Of a DNA stretch of 64,000 nt, positions 11,920-23,990 are shown in pieces (position 1 is the first letter of the stretch; every line of letters begins with the position of its first letter). The translations under genes and the position numbers were made by a program. The notes beneath the pieces were generated by a model, which was given only the letters and a program-made list of their open reading frames with translations, did no database searches and was not told the DNA's origin. Source of the DNA: Dipteris shenzhenensis (lineage: Eukaryota; Polypodiophyta; Polypodiopsida; Gleicheniales); assembly GCA_047967505.1 (NCBI GenBank), contig CM106538.1. One strand, given 5' to 3'.

Positions 11920-12360
11920 GGGTAAAGCAGATATTTCATGTTGAAGAATGTACATTCATAGCTGTCCAAAGTTGACACTGCTACTCAAAACGAGTAGCGG
12001 TAATAAAACACTTCTAACTGGTCCAGAGGAAGATCTCCAAGCGAATGAGCATCTTGGAGAGACCGATACGAAGATAATTGGAAATAAGGAAAAACATCTC
12101 TAAAGAGTACTCATACAGTTGATTGGTGCGAGAACAATACAACAACCAGAAAGCCCAATAGCGAAACCAAGAGAAGAATCGAACATAGTCCCGCATAGTA
12201 ACATGTCTACCAAACAGCCAAAACGCCTTGCCGAACGAAATCCTGAGAAAACGAGCACGAAGCCATGTCGTCAATCTGAAGAGAAAAGCACGGGCAAGAG
12301 GACAGGTCTAACACACGCTCCTGCCGATGAGAACAAGTAGGACATGCTGAAGAAGCAATA
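11920..12360 (-). mobile_element. LINE C-terminal fragment
   Basis: The 86-codon open stretch at 12014-12274 aligns in pattern with the LINE C-terminus at 12807-13190: the same arrangement of LLARF-, FGFLGD-, RLYGLY- and VSRFLKFSL-like positions, heavily diverged. It is a 5'-truncated copy of the same family. Confidence 0.5.
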
Positions 12361-12730
12361 TGTCTAGCAAGCTAGTGAAGTCCCCACTAGTAAAGCCCCT
12401 ACCAAGCAACGCCATAAGAAAACCCGCTACTTGGGACAAAGCTTATAGCTCCGGATGCACCAAAAAGAAATTATCCACTTGGCCACTACATGTTCACCTT
12501 TGGATCATGCATTCTATTCTCATGGGCCATGGCTTATGTTCAGTTTTATTTGCCATTTATTCCTTGGTCTTCTTGGGATATTCAGAAATTTTTATCACTA
12601 AGGTTATGGGATGCTTTTGGCGAACCAAGCATGATAGTAAGGCGCTTCGTCTTCTCAAATGCAATTATGTTTGTTTGCCCAGGATGCATGGGGGTTTGAA
12701 CATTCTTGATCTTCACACTCATTAGCCTAC
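12361..12730 (+). mobile_element. LINE post-RT fragment
   Basis: Plus-strand frame 12360-12725 reads through the region that follows the reverse transcriptase in plant LINEs: a hydrophobic stretch, then FWRTKHDSKALRLLKCN, then VCLPRMHGGLNILDL, matching the usual W...VC.PK..GGL.I.DL pattern. It is oriented opposite to its LINE neighbours. Confidence 0.6.
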
Positions 12731-12732
12731 AA

Positions 12733-13400
12733 GGTCACACACACACTCTCTTTTTTGCAAAAGGCAATACGTCATTAAGAGAGAATGTACATCCGAAGCT
12801 GAAGAACTAAAAACAATGAAAGAACACTTCTAACTGGGCCGGAGGAAGATTTCCCTGAGCAAGTGCATCAAGAAGGGACTGATGCAAGGAGAATTTTAAA
12901 AAACGAGAAACATCCACAGAGGAATGCCCATACAAATGAGAATTCTGAGCATGAATATAGAGACCATAAAGCCTAGTAACGACACCAACTGAAGAAGTAG
13001 TCATAGTCCCGTGTAGAAGCATATCTCCCAAAAAACCAAAACTGCATGCCAAAGAGACACTAGGAAAGCGAGCAAGAAGATAAGCTCCCAATCTAGTAAG
13101 AAAATATATAGCAACCGGGCAAGTCCAAAGCAGATGCAGAACTCTCTCCTTGGGATGGAAACAAGAACGACAAGCCAAACCTTCCACCAAGCTAGAGGTT
13201 TGTCAAGAGGCCAAATATGAATCCCACGCTCACATAGAATACACACACTCACACAGAACACATGAATCCAAGAACATCCCACACTCATCTTGTGAAAGCA
13301 CAAGAGATGATGGAGCTTTCAACCTCATGATAGCTACAAGCTTGAAAACCATAAACTCCATCATGGGTCGCATGAACTAGCTACGATGACATCCACACTG
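12733..13400 (-). mobile_element. LINE C-terminus (zf-RVT-like) with 3' tail
   Basis: Minus-strand frame 12807-13190 starts with a zinc-binding-like region (CRSCFHPKERVLHLLWTCP), as found after plant LINE reverse transcriptases, and ends in AQLEVFFHCF and a stop. The 3' UTR continues to about 12750, where an A6 run and (GA)(GT) repeats end it. Truncated at the 5' side. Confidence 0.7.
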
Positions 13401-13579
13401 ACATAATCAGCGCCAACGGTGGGTGTAGACCAAAGTATAAAAGCAAATGCTCACACCCATGCACACTTCAGCATCCATTTATAGAAAAGCTTCATATTGA
13501 GTTTCTTTCAGCACTCCATGGTTAGTTGAAAAGGCATATCCTAGTGAAGAAGTAATCCACATTCTCCTCTATAAAGAGT

Positions 13580-14060
13580 ATGTATGGTATCAGTCCAAAT
13601 ATTACCATGGTATGAGAGGGATGGACCTACGATCCATCCCATGCCTTTGTGCCTCTTGCTCTCCAGATATGCCACGCTGCAATACTTGCCAGTATCTCCC
13701 AAGAGATATCCACAAAAGCATGCACTGGTCTGGAAGGGGAGAAATAAACATTATCTAGAGAGCAATACTCAACGAAATGTCGTCGGCCCAAGAAGATCTT
13801 GCCTCTCAAAGAAGACCAGAGGCCCCAAAAGAGAAAGCCAAGCCACTGAGCCCCATGTCATATAGAAGCGTGAAGGACCAAAGGTGCTGAAGATCCTAGC
13901 AATCCCGTTCCAAAAAACCCTTGCCTGTCTGTAGTCCCATAAGCAATGATGAATTGACTCCTTGGCAGACTTGTAGTGGCGAGGACACATAGAGTCTTCC
14001 CCAAACCTAGCCCACCATAGGCTCATTGCAATCACTCCATCATCGACTCATTGCAATCCC
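13580..14060 (-). mobile_element. LINE C-terminal fragment, second family
   Basis: Minus-strand frames 13769-14035 and 13627-13809 contain a zinc-binding-like segment (MCPRHYKSAKESIHHCLWDY) and the motif EILASIAAWHIWRAR. The latter motif recurs on the minus strand at 30283-30627, so both belong to one LINE family. Confidence 0.6.
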
Positions 14061-14281
14061 TCCATGAATAGGCACCTAAAAGAATAGAGTGATTTTTCTA
14101 TCGCTCAGCTGAAATTTGAAGGTTTGCCAAGTGAGGGGCTCCAGAGAGCCTCCAACCTCTACAACTGATCTGAAAGTTCCTTCTCTAAGTTCTAACCCCC
14201 TAAAAGCCCCTACATAAAATGTTGCCAACATGACTAAAGAGCCAAAGAAAAGGGATTTTGTCTTGATGTGCTAAAAATGGG

Positions 14282-14549
14282 CCTACTCTCCAATGTAGTT
14301 GGTGAGGTACTCCATGAGATCCAATATGTGCATGATATCCAATTCTAGGGATTCCCACCTTCGGCATGAGTCATTACTCTAGTGGGAAAACCTGAGGAGA
14401 CTGTCCACATAAGGACCTACTCTCCAATGTAATTAGTGAGGCACTCTATGAGATCCAATATGTGCATGATTTCCAATTCTAGGGATTCCCACCTTCGGCA
14501 TGAGTCAATACTGTAGTGGGAAAGCCTGAGGAGGTTGTCCACATCTTAT
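14282..14549. repeat. Tandem duplication, 2 x about 134 bp
   Basis: CCTACTCTCCAATGTA starts at 14282 and at 14416. The following 130 bp match with scattered substitutions. Confidence 0.85.
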
Positions 14550-15190
14550 ATATACTTGGGATGTGTGTTCATAGGACCTATGCTCAACATGAAAGGGGCG
14601 GTTCATACCAGCCTGACAACTAGAGGACATGCGCCTATAAAGCCTAATAAACGTCTTTGTGAGCCCTCTACGGTATCTAAAATCAATATCATATGCTGTA
14701 GGATCGAAATGTGAGTCTACCAATGATGCGCCCTATCTCTTTTGAGAGTGCCCCCCTAAAGAGGCCAACTCATTGATGTAAGGTCCGAACAAAGTGGGAG
14801 GTAGTCCTGCTTCACGCCAATGGTGCTACTCGCCTCCTTTGATATCCCATGTCTAGTGTAGGCTCTGCCTACCAAACTCTTGTATAAGGCCATGACAACC
14901 AAATGACATCTGCAATGCCCAACACTCAAAGTCGTGAAATGAGAGGATCAAATCAAAGCCCTTCTAAAAATCAACATAGCAACAAAATGCATTCTATCTG
15001 CAGTGCCTGGCCTCCCTCACTAAGGGCTCTAAGAGTGCAATCCAAATTCGAATAGTCTCCCAAAACCTCCCTCATCTGCTCAACCATATACTTTAGCCAT
15101 CAAAAATGGCTACAACAATTGTCTGATAGTTCCTTGGGTCCATATGGTCTCTTGCTTTGTGGATTTGGATGATAGTGAAATTGAGAGAGA
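14282..15190 (-). mobile_element. LINE reverse-transcriptase remnant
   Basis: At 15093-15190 the minus strand reads TIIQIHKARDHMDPRNYQTI, equivalent to TITPIHKAGDPMDLSNYRTI of the LINE at 24.3 kb. RT pieces continue leftward, including a CCYVDF-like segment and PPTLFGPYINEL near 14800, with many stops. The left end is covered by a tandem duplication at 14282-14549. Confidence 0.6.
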
Positions 15191-16601
15191 ACTCACTTCC
15201 ATTGAGAGACTTGGTGCTGCTCAAAAGAGGGGCTGGAGAGGGCTGAGTACAATTGAAACTTTTCAGTAGTAGGAGGTCAGCCTGCCAGCCAACTTGGCAA
15301 ACCATTTGCTGGCCTTGGCACGCCGCTTCCCAAGCCCCTTGGCTTCCCCATTTGGGAAGCCAATTGCCCCAGATGGTGGCCCGTTTGGCCACCCTACAAA
15401 GTGTACATATGGGACAGCTGCACGCGAGTTGGTGAGATCCCACGTTAACCCCCTCTTTGCCCATGAATCCTCTATGATAGCCTATCCTTACATGCCTATG
15501 GATTTTTCCTCCTTGAGGCTTTAGAGATGAGCAAATAAAGACTAAACTAGAGGAAGAGGGTGAAGCATTGACATTCCAAACATGATGGGATTGTCTCCTA
15601 TTGTATCTATTTGAATATTACTTGCTCATTATGCATTAAATTGTTGTATGTGTCTTTATGTGAATGCCTTATGTTAGGTTCCGATAGCTCAAGAGAGCAC
15701 TCTTGTTGTGCCACTATGCAACATGCAACACCAATAAAGATGAGGATCTTGAAAGGCTTTCTCACACACCTCGCATAAATGAAACATTCATGATACCATA
15801 AATAAATCCCACAACACTTTGGCCTAGCTTGAAAGGCTCCTAAGTTCACTCTCTTGCCTTCACCCTCAGCCCTTTTACTCCAAGGAAATGATTAAAACAG
15901 GCCAAAAAGTATTCACTTTCTCATAATCAAATGTGCTTCCATCATTGTTTGTGTATAAGATAGACTCGTGGCAAAAATCAAAGAAGCTTAAACATTCATG
16001 CCATCTTTATTGTTATTAAATACTACCATCAAGTAAAATCGAAATACAGCTTACTCCTCATGTAGTAGACACCGCACAGTCTTGTATTGAATAGCAAACC
16101 AGAATTCCCCTTTGCTTTCCACTAGACCCCAAAAGAGTAAGAAATATCCTCATCTCTTCTTCTGGTTGCGGTGAACTTTGTGCATATTGAATCCACCCTT
16201 TTGAAACTTTACCTCATTATTTATGGGGCTGTTTCCCAGTAAGATTCCAATTGGGATTGTTAATGGGCACTTGATCTAACTGTTAAGGCAGCTCTTTCCA
16301 TTTGGGACTGTAAAATATGGGGATCCATCACCCTTTGGTTGGGTAGAGGTTCAATAATTGGTTATAAGCTGGTTGAGCATTTGCCTCTGCAATTTTGCCA
16401 AACCCCTCTAGCTAAATTCCATGAGCATACAGTTTGATATATAAAAGCTTTGTTGAGAAAACTTTCTAAGAGACAAGGAAACATAGAGAGCCATACTACA
16501 AAGGAGACCATGGTAAACACACCGCTTTGCAGCCAAAACCATCAAGGAATGTACATGTAGATGGGTAAGAAAATCGTTAGTTATTCTCATTGAATTCAAA
16601 C
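15191..16601. other. Unassigned intron sequence
   Basis: I see no convincing gene or element. Two overlapping frames near 15253-15524 are on opposite strands and GC-driven. Confidence 0.4.
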
Positions 16602-16722
16602 CTTCATAGTTTGTATAGTTGAAATTTGTCCATGAATCCATAGCATCGTAGTTGTTACATCTCCAATTGGAGTCCAAGCACCACCAGCATTTGCAGCAAT
16701 TACCACGACTGCTCCAAAATAC
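16602..16722 (-). CDS. NHD1: NHD1-like antiporter exon (AANAGGAWTPIGDV)
   Basis: A 121-bp exon that supplies the third base of a split lysine codon (AA|G), then YFGAVVVIAANAGG, AWTPIGDVTTTMLWIHGQ and ISTIQTMK. This is the most conserved stretch of plant NhaD-type antiporters. The acceptor is TGTAG (16723-16727) and the donor GTTTG (16597-16601). It is isolated by 18,622 bp of intron upstream and 8,136 bp downstream, yet has no stop or frameshift, which argues for a functional gene rather than a relic. Confidence 0.95.
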
Positions 16723-17029
16723 CTACACGTACCAACATCAAAGTATAATGGCTGATGTGGGCATGCACCTTCACCTTTTTCTTTTAAGAACAACATTCTA
16801 ACAGCAATACTGCAAATGATTAAAGCAAGATCCATATGGGCATGCCACCCTAAACATGACAAGTAGCCCAAATTTTCTGGTTTAAAAGTCTTAGACACCC
16901 TTGCGCCACTATCCAATGCTTCTCGTTCCATGTCTCCTACCCATGTAGACCCTTACTATATCGTACCATCACCTATAAGTTCCAAAGCTACAAGTGCTAG
17001 CTAAGTCCACTTACCGTGCAATAGAACCC

Positions 17030-18300
17030 TCCTAGAATGCAATTGCTTCCTTATTCAATCCTAAACCAAGGCAGAATTCTACTTTTGAGTATCAACATGA
17101 TTATCATGAAGGGAATGACACAAAGAAGAAGGGCAGTGCTTTTATTTGAAAACCCTGGTCACTTCGCTTCTAAATGTTGGAAGAAAAAGGCAGATATGGC
17201 TAGACATGGTTCTAGACGTAGTGGTAAAGACACCGCGAATGTAGCCAAGACAAGACTAGTAATTCTGAGAAGGCCTTAGCTATCTCAAAACCAAATAAGT
17301 CTGATCAAGCTGATGAGTCATAGATCATTGAATCTGGAGCCTCCAGTCACTTCAATCCACACAAGGAATGGTTCTCTCTCTTAGAGAAAAGTGGCAGTGG
17401 CCATGTGGAACTAGGAGATTCCAGACTTCATCAAATCAAGGGTACTAGTAGTATACCAATACGAATGTTGAATAAAGACATATGGGACATACCTAACGTT
17501 TTGTATGTTCTAGGTGTGAAGAAAAGCTTTCTATCTGCTAGTCCCATTACTAAACATAACAAGGAGGTGGAATTTGATGAAGGAGAATATGTCATTCCAG
17601 AGAAGGCCAATAATTTCAAAATCATAGCTAGGGGCATTGAGGGAAAAGGCCTTTATAAACTGACATCATATAGACTAACATCATCTATGTCGGCCTATAT
17701 CTTTTCAATTAAGTAGGGCATGAAAGGTTTGGCTAATTCGAGACAAGACAAGGCCATCAAAATCATAGCTAGGGGAATTGAGGGAAAAGGCCTTTATAAA
17801 CTGACATCATCTATTTTAAGGCTTTTCAATTAAGTAGGAGAGAAATCTTGTGGCATGAAAGGTTTGGCTATTCGAACATACAAAACCTAGTCCTCATGAC
17901 GAGGAAACGGATTGCCTCATCAAGAGAAGATGATTTGCAAAAGATGTATCATGGAAAAGGACGATTGTGAAAAGATCCCGAAGAAGAGTTCAAGAAAAAA
18001 AGATATCCTTGGAACATATACATTCTGATGTATGTGGTCCTTTGAATGTCAAATCAATAGGAGATACGGTTTACTTCCTAACATTCATAGATGACTATTT
18101 AGAGCACATGGGTGTACTTCTAGAAGGAGAAACTCTTGCTGAGCAATCCTATTGCGCACAAAAGGGAATACAATGCAAAAGCTACATTCCCTACGGAATT
18201 TTGTTTAGAAATTCAATCGCCAAGATAAAATAAGATGTGATGTACTCACATAAGCAAGGATATGCAATGCAAAGATCTCTGATTTTAGAAGAGTGTCCAT
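17030..18300 (+). mobile_element. Ty1/copia gag-pol fragment, decayed
   Basis: In order on the plus strand: a damaged zinc knuckle (ENPGHFASKCW, about 17140-17175); an aspartic-protease active site in which the expected DSGAS reads ESGAS (about 17328); the copia pre-integrase region (17405-17716); and the start of the integrase core (LEHIHSDVCGPL, about 18008). The integrase is truncated after FIDDY. A 141-bp segment is duplicated in tandem at 17617-17898. Low coding integrity suggests an old insertion. Confidence 0.7.
17617..17898. repeat. Tandem duplication, 2 x about 141 bp
   Basis: CAAAATCATAGCTAGGGG begins at 17617 and 17758. The second copy carries a small internal deletion. Confidence 0.8.
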
Positions 18301-18467
18301 ATGTCTCCCACCACTAAGAGTAGCTGAAGAGAAACTAACAAAAGGAAAATTCTTGGAAAATTGTGTATCCATCAACATCCGCTTCTCTTTGTACTAGACA
18401 CTAAAGATGAATTCATGAAGAGCTCAAAGGATTAAAATAGAGGATGTAGAAGAGTGCCATCCCATGT

Positions 18468-18509
18468 ATGGGACATTTCATCCACTCCATGGGACATTTC
18501 ATCCACTCC
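18468..18509. repeat. Tandem duplication, 2 x 21 bp
   Basis: ATGGGACATTTCATCCACTCC occurs twice head to tail, at 18468 and 18489. Confidence 0.9.
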
Positions 18510-18989
18510 ACCTTTTTGCAATAAGGAACTTGACCTCATGCAACATGGAAATTTCAAAAATAGCTATTAGTGGGAAAAGCAACTAGAGTTAATCATAAAT
18601 TTGAAAGACATAAGACTCAACAATCAAGGAAATTAGAAGTAGATACCTATTGGGCTCCAAAGATTTACAATTTTGCATGCAAGGAACTTAAGATTCTTCG
18701 GAGGAAATGCTTCTAGTCCAGTTCAATCTCTCATGCTGATGATGGATACCAACCTAGTGCAACTGATTGGTCGACAACAGCAACAAGATATCTTGTAGTT
18801 TGCAAGAAAAGGAATAAAAATTGCTCAAGATAGAGATCAATTTTATGGCTTATGCCAACCAGAAGTATTCACCTCGAGTTCTCTTAGAGGGGGAGTGGTT
18901 TTACTTGAGAATCCCAAAAGATTGTTAGGTTGGAGAACTGGCCAAGTTTTATAAAATATCTTCTCACTTTTGTGGTCTATATTAGATCT

Positions 18990-19090
18990 AAAAAAGATCA
19001 GTGATGTGGCCTACAAGTTGCAACTACTTGACGGCATTTGAGTATACGTGGTCTTTCATGTTAGCAGACTGAAAGAAACGTTGGGGGTTG
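18990..19090 (+). mobile_element. Ty3/gypsy integrase C-terminal scrap
   Basis: The frame reads KISDVAYKLQLLDGI, a stop, then VYVVFHVSRLKETLG. This is the GPVAYKLELP...HPVFHVSLLK motif that ends many plant gypsy polyproteins. Only this short piece is recognisable. Confidence 0.6.
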
Positions 19091-19438
19091 GAGATAGTTT
19101 TGTCTTTGAGTATGTGTTTGTTAGACTTAGGTCAAAACCAAAATTGAGGAGCTTCAAAGCCCATTTTCTCTTTGGATCTTAGATTTGTTCTACATTTTGG
19201 AGGTCATCTACTCTTAGGTACTTCTTTAGTTTTTCTCCCCATTCTCTTGTTTTATTTTCAAAATTAAAATAATTAATTAAAAATAATGATAATAATTATT
19301 TGCTTGTGTTTGCGTTCGTGCTTCATGTGTTTTCTTACATGTTTGTTGGTTTATCTTTGTTCTCTTGTGCTAGCATTAGTGTGCCACCCCCCCCCTCCCC
19401 TCCTGCTTGTGTGTGTTATGGTGGATATTTAACCTAAT

Positions 19439-19484
<46 letters not shown>

Positions 19485-20435
19485 GCTTTGTTTTGTCCTT
19501 TTTGCTATTAAAGTTTTTGTTGTTTCGATTGGGAGTTCAAAGCTTTAGATTTACCCAAGAGATTTTGTAATCTTCCAAAACCTAGATGACAGCATGCTTG
19601 GGTACTAATAAGAACATAAGCGAAGCTTTGCTTAATAAGTTGTTTTCATTTTTTATTGCACGATGGTGCAGCACATGGGAGGAATGGCAGCTCAGTCTAT
19701 AACAATAGATAGATAACTATTGCTCCGATTCACTTGCAAGTGAAGGATAGTTTTGTATGGATGCGCAGCCATGCAATTTCAACACACATCTTGCTTCAAG
19801 TGATCGTCAAGATCTTGCATAAAGGATGGATGAAAGCAAAGTCACATCCCCAAGCAAGGTCATGATTTTGGGAAGCTCATTCAAGAAATCTTGGAGGACA
19901 TTTCTTACAAGTAACGCTGAGCATCCTATACTCAATGAGGAGCCATAGAATGACCTTCGAAAAATAGCATGGGCCTTCGAGCAAGGGAGTACAAGGAGAA
20001 ATTCAAGAGCCAAGGTTGAAAAGACACATGAAGTTATGCTTTCTTTCTCTTTTGTTCTCCTTTTGTTTGTTTTTGCGAATAAATCATATAAAAATAAGAG
20101 GGTTGAATAGTGTATGCTTTTACCAAAGACTAAGCATGAGAAAAAGAAATATAATAATCACACATCTATTCTAAAGTAAGGAATGGTTCTGTATTCTCGC
20201 TCTGAAGGTTTATATACTCATAAGTAGATGTAGGCATGGTAATTTCCTTAATTAATTATTATTGCTTGAAACATACGTTATGATTTGTTGAAATCACTCC
20301 ACTGATTTGAATTGAGTTGGAGAAAATTATAGAGAAGAAAAAGCATATAACGACATCAATGCTAAGAAAGACTAAGATACATGAATGTTAGCTACTAGAA
20401 CTATGTAGCATGAGAGCTACATCCATGACACTACG
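19091..20435. other. Unassigned intron sequence with (CT)n tract
   Basis: Contains a C-rich tract near 19387 and a (CT)n microsatellite at 19443-19482. No coding signature seen. Confidence 0.4.
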
Positions 20436-20778
20436 TGTTGATTATTAGCAGAAGTGGAGGGCTTATTGTTTAAGGATCTTGGGAGTGTTCTCTCCTAGGT
20501 GAAGACTTAATGGACCTTAGAGTAGTTTGGTTTTTGGCCTTGGTTTTCTATAATGTGGGACTTAGGTAGCTCATTGTAGGGAAACTCTCTCTCGTGCCCA
20601 TAAGCTATGGTGGGAAAGTGAGGGGCTAACTCTCCTCCATATGGTTTGTTCCTAATAGAGTGCGTTCCTTTGTTGACGGGATTCTTATTTTTCCCTTGTG
20701 CTGCTTTGTTCTCCTGTACAAGTAGAAGCGTAGCGTAGTGAGATTCCCACTTAAGATGGTCAACATTGGTATCAAAAG
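20436..20778 (+). repeat. Putative LTR with primer binding site
   Basis: The segment starts TGTTGATTATTAGCAG (20436), ends ...GTCAACA (20765) and is followed by TGGTATCAAAAG at 20767-20778, a tRNA-Met type primer site one base longer than usual. It is LTR-like in length (about 330 bp) and ends, but no second copy or gag is clear. Only a short frame with possible gag start follows at about 20817. Confidence 0.45.
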
Positions 20779-21249
20779 TAGTCTTGAGGCATTAGGAATC
20801 CTCTACTCTCTTTTCTATGGAAGTAGTTATGCTTGAGCTTGATCCTCTTGGCTATAATGGATCCATCTCCCACATGCCTTAGGTTTTATTGTCTCTCTTG
20901 GCTGTACCGAATCCATGTCTGACATGCCCTGATGATCTCCATTGGGCAGTTTTGGGTGTCCTAACACTGTTTGTGAGGGATGCGACGTGTAGGAGATTGA
21001 GTCAAAGAAGCACTTTTCCTTCAGATGCTTGTCTACTATGAGATCCAAGGACAACACCACTGCCTTCAAGAACAATTTTGGACCACTCGCAACTTTCTTA
21101 GTCCACCTAAATTAGAGACTTGTTTTGACTTATCTACATGAGGCATAGCGATACATAGATCGATTGCTTAGAGTGTAGAGACGAGATCCTGAGGTCATAA
21201 TGGAGTCCAACCAGAGGACGATCTTAGATTTCTTCCACTCAAGAGAGAC
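20779..21249. other. Unassigned, possible LTR-element internal start
   Basis: Follows the putative primer site. Short frames only. Confidence 0.3.
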
Positions 21250-21800
21250 TGACTAGAGGTCAGTGGGGAGATGACGTAGCCGAGACCGAGAGAGACACAT
21301 AATGACAGACCTTTCAGCATATGAATGGTCCTCGTCTGTCAACTGAAACCCGTAGCATACCTGCCTCCTCAAGGTCAATGTCTGGTAGTAGAGTGGAATC
21401 ATCTTTAAGTCGAAAAGTGGTGCCTGATGAGCGCTTGTCCTCGCGTTGAAGTCCCCAACTAGGAGGACTTCTCCACGGCTAGAGAAGTCAACAATGGACT
21501 GATAAAGAGCAACAAATGGAGATGTCTCATACTCACCTCGAATATCTCTCACAAAGTGGGAGGTCTCAGGGGGGAGTAGCAAATTGCAATAAACAGATCC
21601 CGGCTGTCCATGTGCCGAATCCGGATCCAAAGAAACCTGGAATGTACATCTCTCTGCTCTATTGAGATGGCCCCAAAAAGTGTGGATCTGTAAAGGACTG
21701 CAACTCCTCCTAACCCTCGAACCCCCCCTGTATCCCTCGTCTCATCTCTGTAGGCAAAACTGTATAGGATTCCGAGAAGTTCCCTGGTTCTGACCATAAG
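21250..21800 (-). mobile_element. LINE endonuclease fragment
   Basis: Minus-strand frames 21549-21797 and 21253-21630 contain endonuclease-domain signatures: GVAVLYRSTL, then LFIAICYSPLRPP, then VLLVGDFNARTS. The GDFNAR motif is the conserved core of LINE EEP endonucleases. A frame change separates the two parts. It stands head to head with the plus-strand ORF1 at 21819. Confidence 0.7.
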
Positions 21801-21818
21801 GTACCATTACAGTTCTAG

Positions 21819-22903
21819 ATGGTTCACAGCAAAGAATGGCCTAGCCTACCCTCCTCTTCAAAATCACCCTCTACTCCAGCAACCTCCAATAGCAGAGCCC
21901 GATACGGCAAGGTTGCAACCAGGACGCCTTCCCCGTATGCGCATATCTATGACCAAGGTGGTCTTTTTGACCGACCCATTATTGGGTATCATGAACAGAT
22001 TTGCTTCCTGCAAGATCAAGTGACAGAGCTGAAGATGCAACTGGCGGATGCCATAACTAGAATTCAAGTTTTGGAAGGACCTGGTAAGAAGGAAGTCATT
22101 GACGAGGTTGTAAAGTAATGTAATGCTTCCCCCCTTACCTCCCAACTAGTCTCTACAGTCAAGAATCTAGTTCAAACAGAAGTGCAGACTTACCCCCCAA
22201 CTAGTCTCTACAGTCAAGAATCTAGTTCAAACAGAAGTGCAGACAGCCAAGCAAGAAGTGATTGTGGAGTTTGATGCAAAGATCAACAAAGTTGCTATTC
22301 AGGAAGAGATTAAAGAACATGCAGCTAGAAAGGATAATGCTTTGCAAATCAGAGTTGGGGGGCGTCCAAATGAATGGTATAAAGAAGAGGAATCATTCAG
22401 TGATACCTCTGCACATGTCAAAGCAGCCATGCCTACTATTGATTGGACAGCTGACGCAGATGACAATCCTAATGATGATGGTGAAGCTCGAGTAGTCCAG
22501 ATCGGTAGGCGTAATGGTCATGCTATCATTACATGACAATCTCATAAGCCGAAAGGGACTAAGCTATGGATAGCCGAAGAACTCACAAGAGCTCAACTGA
22601 AGGATAAGGCAAAGGAATTAACAAAGGTTCGGGCTGCGAGGAAGGCTGGTAAATGGGCAGTCTATCATGAAGGAGTAGCACTCATTAAAGAGTTTAAATC
22701 AAAACCAAAAGACTCTCAATCTTAAACTGATGTATGGCCAGCTATATCTACGTATGTTTTGCTAGATTATCACTTAGGTACTTTAAATAAAATGGAGCTG
22801 CCTTTGCACTCTTTGGGAGGCCCTGTGCCCTCCCTAAGCTGATGTACTAGTTGGTTTTCACATTGTCCCATAGACCTCTTGGTCTCCCATGGATGTTAAT
22901 AGA

Positions 22904-22936
<33 letters not shown>
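21819..22936 (+). mobile_element. LINE ORF1 (coiled coil) joined to a 3' tail
   Basis: Frame 21819-22118 starts with a serine/threonine-rich region and then a coiled-coil-like heptad stretch (HEQICFLQDQVTELKMQLAD). After a 56-bp tandem duplication (22134-22245) the frame continues at 22237 and ends with KELTKVRAARKAGKWAVYHEG, an L1-like ORF1 C-terminal motif, before a stop near 22722. The element then jumps to a LINE 3' tail (TAGACCTCTTGGTCTCCC) and a (TC)n run at 22905-22935. ORF2 is missing. Confidence 0.55.
22134..22245. repeat. Tandem duplication, 2 x 56 bp
   Basis: The unit contains CCCAACTAGTCTCTACAGTC. Copies start at 22134 and 22190 and differ at one base in the part I compared. Confidence 0.95.
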
Positions 22937-22939
<3 letters not shown>

Positions 22940-23990
22940 TTCTTTTTGCATATGACTGTGATTCCATGCATCAACTACTACAGACACTTCGGGTCTTTTG
23001 CAATGAAAGCGGGCTTGTGGCAGTGTGCACCACTCAACCTGAACACCTTCCTGTCATCAGCTTTGCGGGGCAGCCCATTGAATATGTCAACACCTTTAAA
23101 TATTTAGGCATCGACATACCAGCCGACCACAAATGGTGGCAATGTGCACAAAGAAGGTTGGATATAGGTTGGGGAAAACACTATCAATTTGAAAATGATT
23201 GCAAGCACACTGACACCCGGAACTAGAAGATCCTGAATATGTTGTTTGATGCATATGTGGTCCAAACAGTGCTCTATGGAGTAGAAGTATGGGGAGGCAG
23301 CATGTCTCCATCTACATGGAACAATGTCACAAGAAACCTTTCTAGAAACATTTCGAGATTTCGACAAACATTTCGTCTAGAAACGTGTAAAATTAGTGTA
23401 TTTTATATAAATTATTTTATATAAATAATAAAAATAGTTTTTTTTAATTAAAAATTTTTCAAAAAAACTTCCACGTTTCGGGCAGAAACGCTTCTTCATG
23501 TTTCTACTGCCCAAAATGCGTTGTCTGGTTACATTGACATGGAATGAGATTGAAAAAATGCAGAAAGCATTCCTACGACGACATCTAGGAGTCAAGGCTA
23601 CTACCCCGTACTCTGTGCTCCTTTTGGAAACAGGCACAAGGCCAATTGACTTTCATGCATTGATCAGAGTGACGCAATATCTAGTGGACGTGCAACAAAT
23701 GCCAACAGACAGATTACCGTACAGAGCATGGACAGCAAGTATGAAACTTCAAAAGAACCATAAAAGCAAGATCATATGTACAGGATGGGGGACACACATA
23801 AGGAAATGGTTCAGCAGATGGAAAGTGGAACCATACTTAACTATGCCACCTGAAAAGGTCAATCTATAGGAATTCCAGTTGTCCTTACTATGCACCCTAT
23901 AGGCTCAATGGCTAACGGCAGAAAGGAAGACCAAGTTAGAATACTACCAAGATCAAATAAATCCTCTATGCACATCTTGTACAGCAACAA
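22937..23990 (+). mobile_element. LINE ORF2 C-terminal part interrupted by a MITE
   Basis: The frame begins at the reverse-transcriptase palm (VLFAYD at the Y/FADD position), continues through EYVNTFKYLGIDIP and VLYGVEVWGGSMSPSTWN, is interrupted by a 215-bp insertion (23322-23536), and resumes at NEIEKMQKAFLRRHLGVK through to about 23985 (KTKLEYYQDQINPLC). The interruption has the hallmarks of a DNA transposon. The right edge abuts a different LINE near 23990. Confidence 0.7.
23322..23536. mobile_element. hAT-type MITE with 8-bp target duplication
   Basis: A 215-bp AT-rich insertion with terminal inverted repeats (left CAATGTCACAAGAAAC, right end in inverse orientation CAATGTAACCAGACAA) and a perfect 8-bp direct repeat ACATGGAA on both sides (23314-23321 and 23537-23544). 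An 8-bp target duplication is the hAT hallmark. There is no coding capacity. Removing element plus one duplicate would restore the LINE reading frame, which confirms the boundaries. Confidence 0.88.
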
